DNA from: JAJZQD01 sp021847735
GTDB taxonomy: Bacteria > Bacillota > Thermincolia > Thermincolales > UBA2595
Reading direction: 5' to 3'
Assembly (NCBI GenBank): GCA_027324025.1
Contig: DAHVYW010000021.1
Location: 1-21,783, forward strand
Length of the DNA: 21,783 bases
How positions within the stretch are numbered: the first letter of the stretch is position 1; each line of letters opens with the position of its first letter. Of the stretch, positions 15,352-21,783 are shown piece by piece. Under the pieces are notes generated by a model, which worked only from the letters and a program-made list of their open reading frames with translations, ran no database searches and had not been told where the DNA came from. A program made the translations under genes and the position numbers.

Positions 15352-16725
15352 ATGTTTTTGAACAAAATCTTCATCATTGATACTAATGTTCTGCTTCACG
15401 ATCCGCAGGCAATTTTTAAGTTTCAGGATAATGACGTTGTCATTCCTCTGATTGCCATAGAAGAAATGGACAATCAGAAACGCCGGCAGGACGAGGTAGG
15501 CAGGAATGCCCGCCGGGTGGCTAAATTAGTCGATGAACTCCGCCATAAGGGGAAAATATTTGAGGGTGTACCTTTAGAAAACGGAGGGACTTTAAAGGTT
15601 GAGTTAAACCACCAGAAACTGGAGAAACTCTCCGGAGGTCTTGAACAGTTTAAGGCGGATAACAGGATATTGGCAGTGGCAATGGCTTACAAGGAAGAGT
15701 TTCCGGACCGCAAGGTAGCTCTTGTAACCAAAGACACCTACCTGAGAATTAAAGCCGATGTTGCCGGAATTGAGGCTGAAGATTTTAAGACAGATAAGGT
15801 AAACATCGACGAGTTGTATACCGGGGCTGTTGAAATACAAGTTGCACCGGAACTGATTAACCAATTTTACAGCAACAGTTTTATCCCCTGGGATAAACCT
15901 GAGGATGACCCTGAGGCCCTTTATGCTAATCAGTTTGTCTCCCTTGTGGACATAAACGGCAACGGCCAGTCCGCCTTATGCCGCTATAACCCGGAGAAAA
16001 AGGGTCTTGTTCCACTGCTTTACGGAAATACCGAGGCTTGGGGTATTAGGGCCCGCAATAAGGAGCAGAGATACGCCATGGAACTCCTGATGGATGACAA
16101 TGTCAGACTGGTAACCCTGGTGGGTCAGGCGGGAACAGGCAAAACCTTACTGGCTGTAGCGGCGGGCTTGGAAAAGACTATTGACGAAGAGACCTACAAG
16201 AAACTTGTTGTAACCAGGCCGGTTATTCCTCTCGGGGGGGACATCGGTTTCCTGCCGGGTGACAAAGATGATAAAATGCGGCCTTGGATGAGCCCTATCT
16301 ATGACAACCTTGAGTACATTTTCGGTTCCGGCAAAGATTCCAAGAAAGATAAGGGTGATCATGAAAAACCCAAGACCAACAATATCGAGACAACGGTCCG
16401 GTACTTTAAGGAGAAAGGCCAGTTGGAACTGGAGGCCCTCACATATATAAGGGGCCGGACCATGCCTCGCCAATACATCATCGTAGATGAAGCTCAGAAC
16501 CTGACCCCGCATGAGGTTAAAACCATTCTGACCAGGGCCGGCGAGGGCACCAAAGTTGTCCTTACCGGGGACCCCCACCAGATAGACCACCCCTACCTCG
16601 ATTCCAGCAGTAACGGATTAACCTATGTTGTCGAGAAGTTTAAAGGGGTAAAACTATCCGGTCATGTAACCTTTGTAAAGGGCGAACGGTCCGAACTGGC
16701 CCAAATAGCCGCAGAACTAATATAA
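15352..16725 (+). CDS. phoH: PhoH family ATPase with N-terminal PIN domain (YlaK type)
   Basis: The 457-residue product has an N-terminal PIN nuclease-like domain starting KIFIIDTNVLLHDP, with acidic residues in IEEMD and near VTKDTYLR. A PhoH helicase-like ATPase domain follows. The P-loop GQAGTGKT spans 258-265 (K264), Walker B is IIVDEAQN (D379, E380), and VVLTGDPHQIDHPYLDSSSNGL is the sensor segment. PIN-PhoH proteins are linked to RNA unwinding and cleavage. ATG 15352 has AAAGGCGG just upstream. An in-frame TTG at 15358 would give the MNKIF start common in relatives and better spacing, so the true start may be two codons later. It is monocistronic, with terminators on both sides. Confidence 0.92.
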   Translation: MFLNKIFIIDTNVLLHDPQAIFKFQDNDVVIPLIAIEEMDNQKRRQDEVGRNARRVAKLVDELRHKGKIFEGVPLENGGTLKVELNHQKLEKLSGGLEQFKADNRILAVAMAYKEEFPDRKVALVTKDTYLRIKADVAGIEAEDFKTDKVNIDELYTGAVEIQVAPELINQFYSNSFIPWDKPEDDPEALYANQFVSLVDINGNGQSALCRYNPEKKGLVPLLYGNTEAWGIRARNKEQRYAMELLMDDNVRLVTLVGQAGTGKTLLAVAAGLEKTIDEETYKKLVVTRPVIPLGGDIGFLPGDKDDKMRPWMSPIYDNLEYIFGSGKDSKKDKGDHEKPKTNNIETTVRYFKEKGQLELEALTYIRGRTMPRQYIIVDEAQNLTPHEVKTILTRAGEGTKVVLTGDPHQIDHPYLDSSSNGLTYVVEKFKGVKLSGHVTFVKGERSELAQIAAELI

Positions 16726-16733
16726 GGTATGTT

Positions 16734-16770
16734 CCGGTTGCCCGCCGCTTCACGGCGGGCCCCGGTTTTT
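16734..16770 (+). terminator. Rho-independent terminator after phoH
   Basis: GCCCGCCG (16740-16747), loop CTTCA, CGGCGGGC (16753-16760) is flanked by CCGG on both sides and followed by TTTTT (16766-16770). The T-run overlaps the stop codon of the convergent mop gene. Confidence 0.93.
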
Positions 16771-16972
16771 ACTTCATAATCATTACATCAGTGGATTTAA
16801 TCAAGGCTGTCACGTCGTCACCCATCTTCAAATTCAATTCGGAGACAGAGTCATTGGTTATAGCGGATACCACCTGCTGGCCGTTAACGTCAAGGGTAAC
16901 CTGGGCCATTACTGCACCGGTCTTTATGTCTTTGATTTTCCCGGTAAGCTTAGTTCTTCCGCTTATCTTCAT
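16769..16972 (-). CDS. mop: Mop family molybdopterin/molybdate-binding protein (molbindin)
   Basis: The 67-residue product is a single Mop/TOBE domain: MKISGRTKLTGKIKDI at the start, then GAVMAQVTLDV, QVVSAITNDSV and LKMGDDVTALIKSTDVMI. Molbindins of this size assemble into oligomers that bind molybdate or tungstate in the cytosol and buffer the oxyanion. The start is supported by GGGAGGTGAG on the minus strand (about 16978-16987). The gene is transcribed away from the cofactor operon on the other strand, so the two share the 16973-17040 region. Its place next to moeA/moaA fits a role in metal storage or supply for that pathway. A minus-strand promoter could not be identified with confidence. 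Confidence 0.92.
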   Translation of the reverse strand: MKISGRTKLTGKIKDIKTGAVMAQVTLDVNGQQVVSAITNDSVSELNLKMGDDVTALIKSTDVMIMK

Positions 16973-17038
16973 TTTTTCTCACCTCCCGCTTGACTTACAG
17001 GAAATTGTTTGCCCATTCGGGAAAGAATATACATACAA

Positions 17039-17067
17039 TTGCTAAACATAAATAAACAGGGTATAAT
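17039..17067 (+). promoter_or_regulatory. Sigma-A promoter of the cofactor operon
   Basis: TTGCTA (17039-17044) and TATAAT (17062-17067) are separated by exactly 17 bp. Transcription would start near 17074, ahead of the structured leader and about 250 nt before the first gene. Confidence 0.75.
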
Positions 17068-17070
17068 GTG

Positions 17071-17090
17071 AATTAACAAAAGAGTTAATT
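17071..17090. promoter_or_regulatory. Perfect inverted repeat at the predicted transcription start (possible operator)
   Basis: AATTAAC (17071-17077) and GTTAATT (17084-17090) are exact complements around AAAAGA. Lying 3 bp after the -10 box, it covers the likely +1. It could be a repressor site or a 5' stabilising hairpin. The regulator is unknown. Confidence 0.5.
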
Positions 17091-17100
17091 AAAGTGAATA

Positions 17101-17258
17101 ACGGCTCCGAAGCTAACTGCCCTAAGGCTTTTTATTAGTACGGGTTGTTAGCCCAAACCGGCTTTGCCGGGTTTAAGGGTGTCTGCGGGAAACCGGGATG
17201 CCTCCCGTACTTGGAAAGGAGATTGTATAAAATGCACCCTTTCCGGGTGTTTTTGTTT
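17101..17258 (+). promoter_or_regulatory. Structured leader, probable Moco/Tuco riboswitch with terminator expression platform
   Basis: CTCC (17105-17108) can pair with GGAG (17218-17221) to close a multi-stem domain. Inside are GCC-CTAA-GGC (17119-17128), the 8-bp stem AGTACGGG (17137-17144) with CCCGTACT (17204-17211), and an arm AAACCGGC-TTT-GCCGGGTTT (17155-17174 region). Next comes a terminator: GCACCC (17234-17239), loop TTTCC, GGGTGT and a T-tract. GGAAAGG (17213-17219) is exactly complementary to CCTTTCC (17238-17244) in the terminator, so closing the domain or forming this antiterminator exclude each other. Position before moeA/moaA genes suggests the molybdenum- or tungsten-cofactor riboswitch class. 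I infer this from context and layout, not from a covariance match. The arrangement predicts ligand turns expression off. Confidence 0.66.
17234..17258 (+). terminator. Attenuator terminator in the cofactor operon leader
   Basis: GCACCC-TTTCC-GGGTGT forms a 6-bp stem ending in a G-U pair, followed by TTTTG-TTT. It lies 67 bp before the first gene of the operon, where it can only act as an attenuator. Confidence 0.75.
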
Positions 17259-17278
17259 GGGGCCAGCAATTTATCTAA

Positions 17279-17304
17279 CCGGTATGCTAATCGTTAGCCA
17301 CCGG
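17279..17304 (+). promoter_or_regulatory. Hairpin just upstream of the first cofactor-operon ribosome-binding site
   Basis: CCGGT (17279-17283) and GCTAA (17286-17290) pair with TTAGC (17294-17298) and ACCGG (17300-17304) around a TCG loop, giving 10 bp. It has no T-run. It ends 6 bp before the AGGGGG site, so it may shield the mRNA or affect translation. Confidence 0.5.
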
Positions 17305-17324
17305 GGGAAAAGGGGGTATTGACA

Positions 17325-17504
17325 TTGGTAAAGATACCTGACAACGTTCTGGAAGCGCTAAAGAAGGCCGCACCCGAGGGCAGGATAAGCTGTGCTGATG
17401 CCCACAGTTTGGCCGAGAAACTTGGTGTGGAACTAATCCTTATCGGGAAAGCGGCGGACGAGTTGAAGATTAAAATAAAGAGCTGTCAGCTTGGGTGTTT
17501 CTAG
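17325..17504 (+). CDS. Small conserved-looking protein with C-terminal CQLGCF motif, unknown function
   Basis: The product is 59 residues. It has helical, HTH-sized content (DNVLEALKKAA, then CADAHSLAEKLGVELILIGKAADEL) and ends in IKIKSCQLGCF. It has three cysteines (one in SCADAH, two at the C-terminus) and one histidine, enough for a metal site. TTG 17325 is chosen because AGGGGG (17311-17316) lies 8 bp upstream; the in-frame TTG at 17319 is too close to it. The gene is the first in the cofactor operon, directly behind the riboswitch-like leader and 22 bp before moeA, so a role in molybdenum/tungsten handling or regulation is likely by context only. I do not know its family name. Confidence 0.72.
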   Translation: MVKIPDNVLEALKKAAPEGRISCADAHSLAEKLGVELILIGKAADELKIKIKSCQLGCF

Positions 17505-17526
17505 CAAATATCTACCGGAGGTTGCA

Positions 17527-18765
17527 ATGGCTGAACTGTTTAAACTGATGTCTGTCGAACAGGCTTGGGAGGTATTTAAAAAAAACATATCCCTGCCGGA
17601 GGTTAAGGCGGAAGAAGTTTCCCTCCTAATTTCCCTCGGCCGTATCCTGGCGAAGGATATAGTATCCGGAGTGAATGTCCCCGATTTTAGCCGTTCTACC
17701 ATGGACGGGTATGCCGTAAGGGCCCGTGATACCTTCGGGGCTACTGAGGCAATGCCTGCTATGCTTGAGGTGGCTGGCGAGGTGTTCATGGGCCAGAATG
17801 CAGCTGACCCCGTTAGTTCCGGGCAAGCCGTAAAAATATCGACCGGCGGTATGCTGCCCGGCGGGGCTGACGCCGTAGTCATGGTTGAATATACAGAGCA
17901 GTTGGACGGCAAAACTATTCTGGTCCTAAAACCCGTGGCTCCGGGGGAGAATGTGGTCGAGCGGGGCGAAGACATCAGGGAGGGCCAGATTGTGGTGAAG
18001 GCCGGTAGCGCGGTGAGACCGCAGGAAATGGGGGCCATTGCCGGTGTCGGGATTACATCCTGCCCGGTTGTGCCAAGACCGCTTGTAGGCATTATGTCTA
18101 CCGGGGACGAAATTATTGACCCCCGGCAAACGCCGGGACCGGGTCAGATAAGAGATATAAACTCCATTGCCGTTGCAGGAGTGGTGGAAGAAGCGGGCGG
18201 ACAGGCCGTCCAGTACGGCATTGTCCCGGACGAATTTTCTCATTTAGAGCAGTCGCTAAAAAAAGCCCTGCGGGAAACCGATATTGTGGTGGTCTCCGGG
18301 GGCAGTTCGGTTGGGACCAGGGATGTTACTTCCGCGGTTTTTAGCGCCCTTGGGGAACCCGGCGTGCTGGTACACGGCGTTTCGGTCAAACCGGGTAAAC
18401 CGACAATTTTGGGAGTGGTTGACAACAAACCGGTCTTCGGATTGCCGGGACACCCTGCCTCGGCCATGGTTTTGGCAGATATCTTCCTGGTCCCTCTGAT
18501 AAGGGCTTACCTGGGGCTAGGTTTCTCATCTCCCGGCCGCCGGACGGTCCGGGCCGCCATGGGCAGAAGTATGGCTTCCGCCAGCGGTAGGGTTGACTAC
18601 ATCAGGGTTGCCCTAAGGGCAACCGGGGAGCTCCCGGTTGCGGAACCGGTCTTGGGAAAATCGGGGCTTATAACCACTATGGTCAAGGCAGACGGAATGG
18701 TGATTATCCCTATGGCCAAAGAAGGCCTGGAAGCAGGGGAAGAAGTGGACGTTGTCCTTTTTTAG
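17527..18765 (+). CDS. moeA: Molybdopterin molybdenumtransferase MoeA
   Basis: The 412-residue product is a full-length MoeA, which inserts molybdate (or tungstate) into adenylylated molybdopterin. Motifs in order: SRSTMDGYAVRA, KISTGGMLPGGADAVVMVE, ERGEDIREGQIV, the MoCF-fold segment VGIMSTGDEIIDP, VVSGGSSVGTRD and KPGKPTILGVVDNKPVFGLPGHPAS, then the C-terminal beta domain. The acidic residues expected from E. coli MoeA (in MDGY, GEDI, STGDE and the GxxSVGxxD loop) are all present. ATG 17527 follows GGAGG by 5 bp. The frame is open upstream to 17491, but that would overlap the preceding gene and lacks a site. A second, divergent MoeA follows 17 bp downstream. Confidence 0.95.
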   Translation: MAELFKLMSVEQAWEVFKKNISLPEVKAEEVSLLISLGRILAKDIVSGVNVPDFSRSTMDGYAVRARDTFGATEAMPAMLEVAGEVFMGQNAADPVSSGQAVKISTGGMLPGGADAVVMVEYTEQLDGKTILVLKPVAPGENVVERGEDIREGQIVVKAGSAVRPQEMGAIAGVGITSCPVVPRPLVGIMSTGDEIIDPRQTPGPGQIRDINSIAVAGVVEEAGGQAVQYGIVPDEFSHLEQSLKKALRETDIVVVSGGSSVGTRDVTSAVFSALGEPGVLVHGVSVKPGKPTILGVVDNKPVFGLPGHPASAMVLADIFLVPLIRAYLGLGFSSPGRRTVRAAMGRSMASASGRVDYIRVALRATGELPVAEPVLGKSGLITTMVKADGMVIIPMAKEGLEAGEEVDVVLF

Positions 18766-18782
18766 CAGAAGGCGGTGAAACT

Positions 18783-20729
18783 TTGAAAAAAAGAAACATT
18801 TATCTTGAGAACACACCTCTGGATGAGGCTGAGCATAAATATTTTGGCAGGCTGAAGGAATTGGGGGCCCTCAAGCTACCGGCCGGTGAACTTGTGGCTG
18901 TGGATGACGCCCTTGGCAGAATTACGGCAGAACCGGTTTTCGCCAGGATTTCGTCGCCCCATTACCATGCTTCGGCGATGGACGGGATGGCCGTAAAGGC
19001 TGAAGATACTTTTAAGGCCATGGAAACCGCACCGCTGGCTCTGAAAATCGGTGTTAAAGCCTTTCCGGTGGATACAGGGGACCCTTTACCTTTTGGCTGT
19101 AATGCGGTTATCATGGTTGAACAGGTCCATTTTCTCTCCGATGATGAAATAGAAATTGTCGCTGCCGCTGCACCATGGCAGCATGTGCGCCCGTTGGGAG
19201 AAGATGTCGTAACTACCGAAATGATTGTCCCGGCCAACCACGGCCTGCGCCCGATGGATATAGGCGGTATCTTGGCGGGAGGGGTAACCGGGATACCGGT
19301 CCGCCCCCTGCCTACAGTGTCCGTCCTGCCTACAGGCACGGAACTCGTAGAGCCTGGTTCGGAGCTTAAACCGGGTGATATTATAGAGTACAATTCCAGG
19401 ATTATAGGCGGCCTGGTGGAGGAGTGGGGCGGCAAGGCAGTCAGGTACGCTATTACTGCGGATGATTATGACCTGCTGAAGGAGCGCATTCAAAACGCTG
19501 TATCAACTTCCGATATAGTAGTGATAAATGCCGGGTCTTCCGCCGGTTCCGAAGATTTCACCTCGTCAATCATCGGAGAACTGGGGGAGATAATAGTCCA
19601 CGGGGTGGCAATAAAGCCGGGCAAACCCGTGGTGCTGGGCATCATAGACGGCAAACCGGTATTGGGGATACCAGGCTACCCGGTTTCAGCCATTCTTAAT
19701 TGTGAATTGTTTTTAAAACCTTTGCTGGAAGCTAAATCCGGCCTTTGCCTTCCTGCCCGGCAAGCCATGCCGGCGGCACTGTCCCGAAAACTTGTTTCGC
19801 CACAGGGTGTAGACGAGTTTGTGCGGGTTAAGCTGGGCCGGGTAGGGGAGAAAACTATTGCCACACCCATATCCCGCGGCGCCGGGGTCCTGACTTCCTT
19901 AATCAGGGCTGATGGTATTTTAAAGGTCCCCAAGTTTCTGGAGGGTTTTGAAGCCGGCGCGGAAATTGAGGTTGAGCTGCTGCGTGACCGCCGGGAAATA
20001 GACGACACGACAGTGATAATTGGCAGTCATGATGTATCAATAGATATCCTGGGAAATTACCTCAGGCAAATGCACCCCGGCCGGAGCCTGTCGTCCGCCC
20101 ACGTGGGAAGTCTGGGGGGGTTGCTGGCACTAAGGAGAGGGGAAGCGCACCTGACAGGGGTTCATCTCCTGGACGAAGAGACCGGAGAGTACAACATTTC
20201 TTATGTTGAAAAGCTGTTACCCGGAATGCGGGTTGTGATTGTTAACCTGTTATACAGGCAGCAGGGATTCATCGTTCCTAGGGGCAATCCGCGGGGAGTG
20301 AGGACCTTTGTGGACCTGGCCAGGCCCAACATGAAATTTGTCAACCGCCAGAAAGGGGCGGGTACCAGGCTGCTCCTCGACCATTATCTACGCAAAGAAG
20401 ACATCGACCCAGCACTTGTGGAGGGTTATGAACGAGAAGAATACACCCACATGGCTGTGGCCGCTGCAGTGGCCGGGGGAAGCGCTGACGTGGGTCTTGG
20501 TATCCTCGCGGCGGCAAACGCCCTCAACCTGCATTTTCACCCGGTGACAGAAGAACGCTTTGACCTTGTTATTCCCGAGGTATATTGGGAAACCCCATAT
20601 ATTTCGAGCCTCCTGGATGTCCTGGCTAACTCTGAATTCCGGCGCAGTGTGGAAAAGCTTGGCGGATACAGCATGCGCACTACAGGCCAGGTCGTATACA
20701 GGACACCGGATACTGCCGGCGGGCAATAG
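18783..20729 (+). CDS. moeA: MoeA fused to a C-terminal periplasmic-binding-protein-like domain
   Basis: In this 648-residue product, residues 1 to about 408 are MoeA-like: SAMDGMAVKA, VDTGDPLPFGCNAVIMVEQ, PLGEDVVTTEMIV, VLPTGTELVEPG, NAGSSAGSEDFTS and KPGKPVVLGIIDGKPVLGIPGYPVS. Residues from about 415 to the end (starting TTVIIGSHDVSIDILGN and including GFIVPRGNPRGV and NRQKGAGTRLLLDHYL) form a PBP-like ligand-binding domain. There is no signal peptide, so it is cytosolic. Such MoeA-PBP fusions are known in archaea and anaerobic Firmicutes; the C-terminal domain may sense or deliver the oxyanion or pterin. STGDE of classic MoeA is PTGTE here, so one conserved acidic residue is replaced. The TTG start follows AAGGCGGTG (18769-18777). 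Confidence 0.93.
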   Translation: MKKRNIYLENTPLDEAEHKYFGRLKELGALKLPAGELVAVDDALGRITAEPVFARISSPHYHASAMDGMAVKAEDTFKAMETAPLALKIGVKAFPVDTGDPLPFGCNAVIMVEQVHFLSDDEIEIVAAAAPWQHVRPLGEDVVTTEMIVPANHGLRPMDIGGILAGGVTGIPVRPLPTVSVLPTGTELVEPGSELKPGDIIEYNSRIIGGLVEEWGGKAVRYAITADDYDLLKERIQNAVSTSDIVVINAGSSAGSEDFTSSIIGELGEIIVHGVAIKPGKPVVLGIIDGKPVLGIPGYPVSAILNCELFLKPLLEAKSGLCLPARQAMPAALSRKLVSPQGVDEFVRVKLGRVGEKTIATPISRGAGVLTSLIRADGILKVPKFLEGFEAGAEIEVELLRDRREIDDTTVIIGSHDVSIDILGNYLRQMHPGRSLSSAHVGSLGGLLALRRGEAHLTGVHLLDEETGEYNISYVEKLLPGMRVVIVNLLYRQQGFIVPRGNPRGVRTFVDLARPNMKFVNRQKGAGTRLLLDHYLRKEDIDPALVEGYEREEYTHMAVAAAVAGGSADVGLGILAAANALNLHFHPVTEERFDLVIPEVYWETPYISSLLDVLANSEFRRSVEKLGGYSMRTTGQVVYRTPDTAGGQ

Positions 20730-20760
20730 AATTCCTGCCATCAGGAAGGATGAAATTATA

Positions 20761-21741
20761 ATGAACGATGCATTTCAACGTAACATCAATTATCTGAGAA
20801 TATCAGTTACAGATAAATGTAACCTCAGGTGTGTTTATTGCATGCCTGAAGAGGGTATTGAACTCACTGCTCATGAGGAAGTTCTGCGCCTTGAAGAGAT
20901 TTTACAGGTTATCAGGAGCGCGGTTATGGTCGGCATCAGGAAGATCAGGTTCACAGGGGGGGAACCCCTTGTCAGGAAGGGAATCACGGACCTAATCGAA
21001 ATGGTGGACAAGATACCGGAAATCGATGACATTGCCCTTACGACTAACGGTATCCTGCTGCCCGAAATGGCCACCGGTTTGAAAAAGGCGGGGTTAAAAA
21101 GAGTCAATATCAGTCTTGATACCCTGTCTCCCGAAAAGTTTGCGCAAATAACCAGGGGCGGCCGGCTCGGCAAGGTGTGGCAGGGGGTAGAAGCGGCCAG
21201 GGACGCCGGATTTGACCCTGTCAAGATAAATACTGTTGCCATTAGGGGTTTCAACGATGACGAAATACAGGACTTTATCGGGTTGACCCTGAAAATGCCC
21301 CTGCATATCAGGTTTATTGAATTAATGCCTATCGGGGCAAGCAAGCTGACAGCCCGTGGCTATTATATATCAACAGCCGAACTGCTGGAGAAAGTAAGCA
21401 GTAAGTGGCATATTGTTCCCGAAAAGGAAGTGGCTGGCGCCGGCCCCGCCAAGTATTACAGGATACCCGGCGCACCTGGCACCATAGGATTTATTAGCCC
21501 TATCAGCAACCATTTTTGCAGTAATTGCAACCGTCTTCGCCTTACAGCGGAAGGCCAACTGCGCCCGTGCCTGCAGTCGCCGAGGGAGATTGACCTGAAA
21601 ACTCCCCTGCGCAGCGGCGCCTCAGAGCTCGAACTGTCAAACATCATCAGATTAGCCATCAATAGTAAGCCGGAAAAACACGATCTGGAGCAGTCGGGCT
21701 GGGATGGAAACAGTCGCGTAATGACCCAAATCGGGGGATGA
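20761..21741 (+). CDS. moaA: GTP 3',8-cyclase MoaA (radical SAM)
   Basis: The 326-residue product catalyses the first step of molybdopterin synthesis, GTP to 3',8-cyclo-7,8-dihydro-GTP. The radical-SAM cluster motif is C20, C24, C27 (TDKCNLRCVYC), followed by FTGGEPL for SAM binding. The second, GTP-binding [4Fe-4S] site is C253, C256 and C270 (HFCSNCNRLRL and LRPCL). The protein ends in the conserved Gly-Gly. ATG 20761 has AGGAAGGATG just upstream; the open frame reaching back to 20560 overlaps the MoeA-PBP gene and is not used. The gap to the previous gene is 31 bp. moaC, moaE and mog/mob genes are not seen before the window ends. Confidence 0.96.
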   Translation: MNDAFQRNINYLRISVTDKCNLRCVYCMPEEGIELTAHEEVLRLEEILQVIRSAVMVGIRKIRFTGGEPLVRKGITDLIEMVDKIPEIDDIALTTNGILLPEMATGLKKAGLKRVNISLDTLSPEKFAQITRGGRLGKVWQGVEAARDAGFDPVKINTVAIRGFNDDEIQDFIGLTLKMPLHIRFIELMPIGASKLTARGYYISTAELLEKVSSKWHIVPEKEVAGAGPAKYYRIPGAPGTIGFISPISNHFCSNCNRLRLTAEGQLRPCLQSPREIDLKTPLRSGASELELSNIIRLAINSKPEKHDLEQSGWDGNSRVMTQIGG

Positions 21742-21747
21742 GAGTTG

Positions 21748-21783
21748 AGTAGGCAGTAAGTGAAGTAGGCAGTAGGCAGTAGA
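21748..21783. repeat. Short tandem repeats based on AGTAGGC, cut by the window edge
   Basis: AGTAGGCAGTA (21748-21758) recurs from 21764, where AGTAGGC is followed directly by a second AGTAGGC and then AGTAGA. A 7-bp unit (AGTAGGC) is thus repeated, once interrupted by AGTGA. The array continues beyond the window or ends there; its full size is unknown. Confidence 0.6.

Noticed and set aside
17101..17258. Cobalamin riboswitch as identity of the leader
   Set aside because: The characteristic B12-box pattern is missing and the downstream genes are for molybdopterin.
1..21783. tRNA-Sec (selC) or any other tRNA/rRNA
   Set aside because: I looked through the intergenic stretches for a cloverleaf with TTC-loop signature and found none; selC must be elsewhere.
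21748..21783. CRISPR array start
   Set aside because: The units are 7 bp and adjacent, without 25-40 bp repeats and spacers.

Overview
The window most likely comes from the chromosome of an anaerobic, spore-forming Firmicute of the Peptococcaceae / Desulfotomaculum-Pelotomaculum-Moorella type. The support is a cytosolic NAD-linked selenocysteine formate dehydrogenase of clostridial type, the spore-former protein YyaC, the Firmicutes gene bshC, strong Shine-Dalgarno sites, frequent GTG/TTG starts and a moderate GC content. The species assignment is inference, since nothing here names it.

Layout. (1) 1-5960: a formate dehydrogenase operon. It holds the tail of a thioredoxin-like [2Fe-2S] subunit, a NuoF/HydB-type flavoprotein, a 311-residue iron-sulfur protein that matches only the N-terminal third of FdhA, two copies of a palindromic repeat, and FdhA. 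FdhA is read through an in-frame TGA (Sec356) followed by a SECIS hairpin, and the operon ends at a strong terminator. (2) 5961-6317: an intergenic stretch with a 123-bp, almost fully self-complementary hairpin element. (3) 6318-10988: yyaC, a membrane-bound HD-GYP protein with a Cys-rich insert, a small membrane-anchored protein of unknown function, and L-lactate dehydrogenase. (4) 11088-15258: selA, selD and bshC. SelD is itself a selenoprotein; its TGA codon and SECIS lie upstream of the start a simple ORF search would choose. (5) 15352-16770: a PIN-PhoH ATPase. (6) 16769-21741: a molybdenum/tungsten cofactor region. It has mop on the minus strand, then on the plus strand a promoter, a structured leader that looks like a Moco/Tuco riboswitch with a visible antiterminator/terminator switch, a 59-residue Cys-containing protein, moeA, a moeA fused to a periplasmic-binding-protein-like domain, and moaA. 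(7) 21748-21783: short tandem repeats running off the end.

How the parts fit. Formate dehydrogenase needs selenocysteine, a molybdopterin (Mo or W) cofactor and iron-sulfur/flavin electron transfer. The window carries the enzyme, two genes of the selenium pathway and a cofactor gene set with its own metal/cofactor-sensing leader. selB, selC and the rest of the cofactor pathway (moaC, moaE, mogA, mob genes) are not seen and must lie elsewhere.

The points most worth a second look are the two recoded TGA codons, the truncated FdhA paralog next to the tandem palindromic repeats, the 123-bp hairpin, and the leader at 17039-17304.
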